A stretch of DNA of 9,574 nt from CAZFHZ01 sp964519015. GTDB lineage: Bacteria; Blakebacterota; Blakebacteria; Blakebacterales; CAYUVJ01. The stretch lies in assembly GCA_964519015.1 (NCBI GenBank), contig CAZFHZ010000117.1, positions 1 to 9,574 of the forward strand, given 5' to 3'. This document shows, piece by piece, positions 6,682 through 9,574 of the stretch (the first letter of the stretch is position 1; each line of letters starts with the position of its first letter). The notes under the pieces were generated by a model. The model saw nothing but the letters and a program-made list of their open reading frames with translations. It did no database searches and was not told the DNA's origin. The position numbers and the translations under genes are program-made.

Positions 6682-9410
6682 CCCGCTCTCTGCCCGCCTC
6701 GATATCCGGTCTGCTGCACCTCCTGTTGCCCGGTCCCCGTGCCGACTCCGTTATCGGGGACCTGGAGGAACGCTATCTGGTGAAGGTCCGGCCCCACCGG
6801 AACCGTCTGCGGGCGACTCTCTGGCTCTGGCAGGAGACCCTCACCCTGATCGCCGCCTTCCTCTGGTCCTTCATCCGGCACCCCCGGACCCGGGAGGTGG
6901 ATGTGGTCCTGGCCGCCGACCGGACCCGTCATCGGGCCCAGCCGGGGACACCTCCGCTCGGGGGACGGAACGCCCTGGGCGAACTCGGATCCAAACTGCG
7001 TCAGAGCCTGAGGAGCCTGCGCCGCCAGCCGGCCTTCTCAGCCATCATCATCGTCACCCTGGCCCTGGGTATCGGCGCCAACATCGCCATCTTCGGGCTG
7101 GTCAACGTCCTGCTGCTCGAGCCTCTGCCGTATCCGGAACCCGAGCAGCTGGTCACCATCAACCACATCTATCCGGCGGTGAACCTGGTCTCCAACGTCT
7201 CGGTGCGGGGATTCACCGAATATCGGGACCACACGGAGAGTTTCGAACAGGTGGCGGTCACCTCGGGTTGGGTCCCCAACCTGACCGGTCTGGAGAGCCC
7301 GGAGCGTCTGACGGGGGGTCGGGTGACCTGGGATTACTTCGATGTCTTCGGCGTGGCACCGGCGCTGGGGCGCGGATTCCGGCCCGAGGAGGATGTCCCC
7401 GGGGAGAACCGGGTGGTCCTGATCAGCGATGGGGGCTGGAAGCGTCGATTCGGGGGGGATCCGGAGATCCTGGGGCGGGTCGTCACGCTCAACGGGGAGC
7501 CCTATGCCATCATCGGAGTCATGCCGGAAGGCTTCCGGGACTACTTCGGCTGGAGCCGGGAACTCTGGACCCCCCTGGCCCTGACCCCCGACCAGCTCGC
7601 CAGCAACAACATCATCTTCGAATGGCTCCGGGTCGCCGCCCGGCTGGCCCCCGGGGTCTCACTCGAGAGGGCCCGGACGGAGATGACCGCCAAGGCGGAG
7701 AGCCTGAAACAGGATCCCCTGTACGCCGGGATCCTGCCCGAGGGCTGGACCCTCACGGTCACGACCCTGACCGAACGTGCGCGCGCCGGGTTCCGTGCCT
7801 CCCTCCTGATGCTGGCCGCCGCGGTCGGCCTCGTCCTGCTGCTCACCTGCGCCAATGTCGCCAATCTGCTGCTGGCCCGGGCCATCAAGCGCCGCCGGGA
7901 GATCGCCATCCGCCGTTCATTGGGGGCCGGACGGCTTCGTCTGGCCGCCCAACTGCTCACCGAGAGCCTGGTGCTCTCCGCTCTAGGGGGATTGGTTGGA
8001 CTGGGGGTCGCCTGGGTCGGGATACGGGTGATCCTGGTGTTCGGCCCACCCGCCTTCGCCCGGGCCTGGACCGGAGTCGACTTCCGGCTGGTGGTATTCA
8101 CTCTGGGGGTGACCGTCTTCACCGGCCTGCTGTTCGGGCTGGCGCCCATTTTCCAGGCGACCCGCCTCGACATCCAGCGGATCCTGCGGGAAGGGGGACT
8201 GGGCTCGGCCGGGGACCGTGGCGGCAACCGGCTGCGCCGGATACTGGTGGCCGCCGAGTTCGCGATGGCCCTTCTCCTGCTGACCGGAGCCGGATTGCTC
8301 ATCCGGTCCATCCGTGAGATCCAGAGAATAGACCCGGGATTCGATCCCCGGGATATCCTCACGGCCGACATCACCCTGCCGGCCGCCCGCTATCCGGACC
8401 CTCCCGCCCAGACGGCCTTCTTCGAAGCGCTCCAGACCCGTCTGAGCGCCCTGCCGGGGGTGACCGCAGCAGCCATCTCAAGCCACGTGCCGTTCAGTGG
8501 AATGGGATTCACCAGCATCTTCAATGTCGAGGGGTACACCCCGGAGAGCCAGGATGCACGTCCGTGGGGGGATATCCGGGTGGTGAGCACCGGCCTCGAC
8601 CAGGCCCTCCGGATACCGCTACGCAAAGGCCGGTTCTTCGATCCGACCGACCGGGCCGACACCCAACCGGTCATCGTCGTCGACGAGGTGATGGTGGCCC
8701 GTTTCTGGCCCGACACCGACCCGATCGGCAAACGCATCACGTTCAGCAACCTGAATGCTCCTAATCCCCTCTGGTTCCAGGTCGTGGGGGTGGTCGGGCA
8801 CACCTCCCAGGCAGCCCTGGTCGAGGATACCCACCTGCAGATCTATTTCAATGCGGCCCAGAACCCCAGCCTCTCGAGCAACGTCTTCATCCGGACGACG
8901 GTCGATCCGCTCGGTCTGGTCTCCGCGTTGCGGGCGACGGTCCGGGAGATCGATCCGGACCTGCCCATCGCCCGGGTGAGCACCATCGAAGACCTGATGT
9001 ACGCTTCTCTGGGTGACCGCCGGACGACCATGCTGCTGCTGGCGGTCTTCGCCGCGTTGGCCGCCATCCTGGCCGCCCTGGGGATCTATGGGGTGATGTC
9101 TCAGATGGTGGGAGAACGGACCCGTGAGTTCGGAGTCCGGATGGCCTACGGTGCCACCAGCGGTGACCTGGTCGGGATGGTGCTCAGGAACGGCCTGTCC
9201 CTGGCCGGGCTCGGAACCGGAGTGGGGCTGGCCGCCAGTCTGCTGCTGACCGGCACTATCCGGAGCCAGCTCTACGGAGTCTCTCCCTTCGACCCGCTGA
9301 CCCTGGGCGCGGTCACGCTCCTGGTGCTGCTGGTCGCGGGAGGTTCGACCCTGCTGCCGGCACTGCGTTCCGCACGGCTGCAGCCGACGGTCTGCCTGCG
9401 TCAGGAGTGA
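6678..9410 (+). CDS. ADOP-type MacB/FtsX-like orphan permease, prefix-2 type (permease 3)
   Basis: This 910-aa duplicated MacB-like inner-membrane permease is the same length as permease 1. The N-terminal prefix (1-75) carries GDLEERY at 27-33, the permease prefix domain 2 signature. Unlike permease 1, the prefix continues into an aromatic hydrophobic stretch (46-66, LWLWQETLTLIAAFLWSFI) that could be an extra membrane segment. TM1 is near 119-142 (TLALGIGANIAIF), followed by LLLEPLPYPEPEQLV and the first periplasmic core domain to about 367. TM2-4 are near 371-400 (LLLTCANVANLLLA), 426-455 and 470-491. TM5 is near 521-543, the second core domain near 547-780, and TM6-8 near 785-810, 837-860 and 874-895. 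Coupling motifs are RRREIAIRRSLGAG (405-418) and the less usual RTREFGVRMAYGAT (814-827). The second core domain keeps the VVGVVG signature. The C-terminus (LQPTVCLRQE) is complete. The start overlaps the PadR3 stop. It is an orphan permease without a neighbouring ATPase; substrate is unknown. Confidence 0.93.
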   Translation: MTRSLPASISGLLHLLLPGPRADSVIGDLEERYLVKVRPHRNRLRATLWLWQETLTLIAAFLWSFIRHPRTREVDVVLAADRTRHRAQPGTPPLGGRNALGELGSKLRQSLRSLRRQPAFSAIIIVTLALGIGANIAIFGLVNVLLLEPLPYPEPEQLVTINHIYPAVNLVSNVSVRGFTEYRDHTESFEQVAVTSGWVPNLTGLESPERLTGGRVTWDYFDVFGVAPALGRGFRPEEDVPGENRVVLISDGGWKRRFGGDPEILGRVVTLNGEPYAIIGVMPEGFRDYFGWSRELWTPLALTPDQLASNNIIFEWLRVAARLAPGVSLERARTEMTAKAESLKQDPLYAGILPEGWTLTVTTLTERARAGFRASLLMLAAAVGLVLLLTCANVANLLLARAIKRRREIAIRRSLGAGRLRLAAQLLTESLVLSALGGLVGLGVAWVGIRVILVFGPPAFARAWTGVDFRLVVFTLGVTVFTGLLFGLAPIFQATRLDIQRILREGGLGSAGDRGGNRLRRILVAAEFAMALLLLTGAGLLIRSIREIQRIDPGFDPRDILTADITLPAARYPDPPAQTAFFEALQTRLSALPGVTAAAISSHVPFSGMGFTSIFNVEGYTPESQDARPWGDIRVVSTGLDQALRIPLRKGRFFDPTDRADTQPVIVVDEVMVARFWPDTDPIGKRITFSNLNAPNPLWFQVVGVVGHTSQAALVEDTHLQIYFNAAQNPSLSSNVFIRTTVDPLGLVSALRATVREIDPDLPIARVSTIEDLMYASLGDRRTTMLLLAVFAALAAILAALGIYGVMSQMVGERTREFGVRMAYGATSGDLVGMVLRNGLSLAGLGTGVGLAASLLLTGTIRSQLYGVSPFDPLTLGAVTLLVLLVAGGSTLLPALRSARLQPTVCLRQE

Positions 9411-9462
9411 CCCGGGCAGCTCACCGTCGAATACACCTACCAGGCGATCACCGCGGGGCGAG

Positions 9463-9474
9463 TTTCCCCTGTAA
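9463..9474 (-). promoter_or_regulatory. Repeat element TTTCCCCTGTAA (TTACAGGGGAAA on the minus strand)
   Basis: It matches the element at 9497-9508 at 11 of 12 positions, 34 bp away. Read on the minus strand it resembles the TTGTAGGGAA core of the repeats before PadR3. It is a candidate half-site for a PadR of the PadR1/PadR3 subtype. The similarity is by eye and the function inferred. Confidence 0.35.
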
Positions 9475-9496
9475 CCTTCGGGGAGCCGGCCGCGTA

Positions 9497-9520
9497 TTTC
9501 CCCTATAAGTCTTATGGGAG
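9497..9520. promoter_or_regulatory. Repeat element within an imperfect palindrome, possible operator
   Basis: TTTCCCCTATAA (9497-9508) is the second copy of the element at 9463. It forms the left arm of an inverted repeat, CCCCTATAAG-T-CTTATGGGAG (9500-9520), in which eight of ten base pairs match and one more is a G-T pair. There is no T-run after it, so an operator is more likely than a terminator. On the opposite strand the left arm reads TTATAGGGGAAA, close to TTGTAGGGAAAA before PadR3. Confidence 0.4.
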
Positions 9521-9574
9521 TATTCGGGTGATCCGGTGTGGCCGGACCTGGCCCGGACGGTGACGGCAGGAAAC

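Larger units (their letters stand above)
9411..9574. other. Right-end non-coding region with repeat elements; no gene supported
   Basis: These 164 bp follow the permease 3 stop. I see no gene with a credible start and ribosome binding site on either strand, no tRNA-like structure and no hairpin with a T-run. The stretch is less GC-rich around 9495-9525 than the genes, as expected of a promoter or operator region. It contains two TTTCCCCT(G/A)TAA elements and an imperfect palindrome, listed separately. It probably regulates a rightward gene starting beyond the window; that is inferred. Confidence 0.5.

Noticed and set aside
6542..8317. A 591-codon open frame on the plus strand in another frame of PadR3 and permease 3
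   Set aside because: Translation is a Pro/Gly/Arg/Ser-rich shadow; the conserved PadR and permease motifs are in the other frames, joined by ATGA.
18..9410. Toxin-antitoxin, phage, transposon or CRISPR content
   Set aside because: The small genes are clear PadR regulators, and no transposase, integrase, terminal inverted repeats, target duplications or spaced short repeats were seen.
9456..9483. Terminator hairpin after permease 3 (GGGG...CCCC...GGGG stretches)
   Set aside because: Stems are only four pairs, alternative pairings compete, and no T-run follows. The CCCC belongs to the repeated TTTCCCCTGTAA element instead.
9535..9574. Start of a new gene at GTG 9535 or a nearby GTG running off the right edge
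   Set aside because: No Shine-Dalgarno precedes it and the few residues match nothing; one of the alternative GTG frames stops within a dozen codons.

Overview
The window is GC-rich and carries three copies of one two-gene cassette: a small PadR-family winged-helix regulator followed directly by a large (about 900 aa) MacB/FtsX-like orphan permease of the ADOP type ('acidobacterial duplicated orphan permease'). This cassette, present in several copies and with no ABC ATPase gene beside it, is typical of Acidobacteriota and some Gemmatimonadota and related soil or sediment bacteria. I infer such a host from gene content and base composition only; no taxonomic marker is present.

Layout. Cassette 1 (+ strand): PadR1 at 18-362 and permease 1 at 355-3087, overlapping by 8 bp. 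Cassette 2 (- strand): PadR2 at 6149-5817, with a GTG start, and permease 2 at 5805-3121, 11 bp apart with a strong ribosome binding site in the gap. Cassette 3 (+ strand): PadR3 at 6349-6681 and permease 3 at 6678-9410, overlapping by ATGA. Permeases 1 and 2 converge across a 33-bp gap. Cassettes 2 and 3 diverge from a 199-bp intergenic region. The last 164 bp (9411-9574) hold no gene I can support but contain regulatory-looking repeats.

How it works together. In each cassette the PadR protein probably represses its own operon, and the permease is an inner-membrane protein with two periplasmic core domains and eight core transmembrane segments. The permeases must borrow an ATPase encoded elsewhere, or act without one. 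Two kinds of cassette are present. Cassettes 1 and 3 pair one PadR subtype with a 'GDL.E.Y' permease N-terminal prefix (permease prefix domain 2 type). Cassette 2 pairs the classical acidobacterial PadR subtype with a helical 'ELDEELQHYLE' prefix (prefix domain 1 type).

The most interesting non-coding signal lies in the divergent intergenic region. On the PadR2 side are two perfect TATCGG-N3-CCGATA palindromes. On the PadR3 side are two copies of a 13-bp direct repeat, AC(G/A)TTGTAGGGAA. Related TTRYAGGGGAAA elements recur at the right end of the window, and the AGGGAA tail of the motif is the first sequence in the window. This suggests separate operator codes for the two PadR subtypes, and possibly a fourth cassette to the right.
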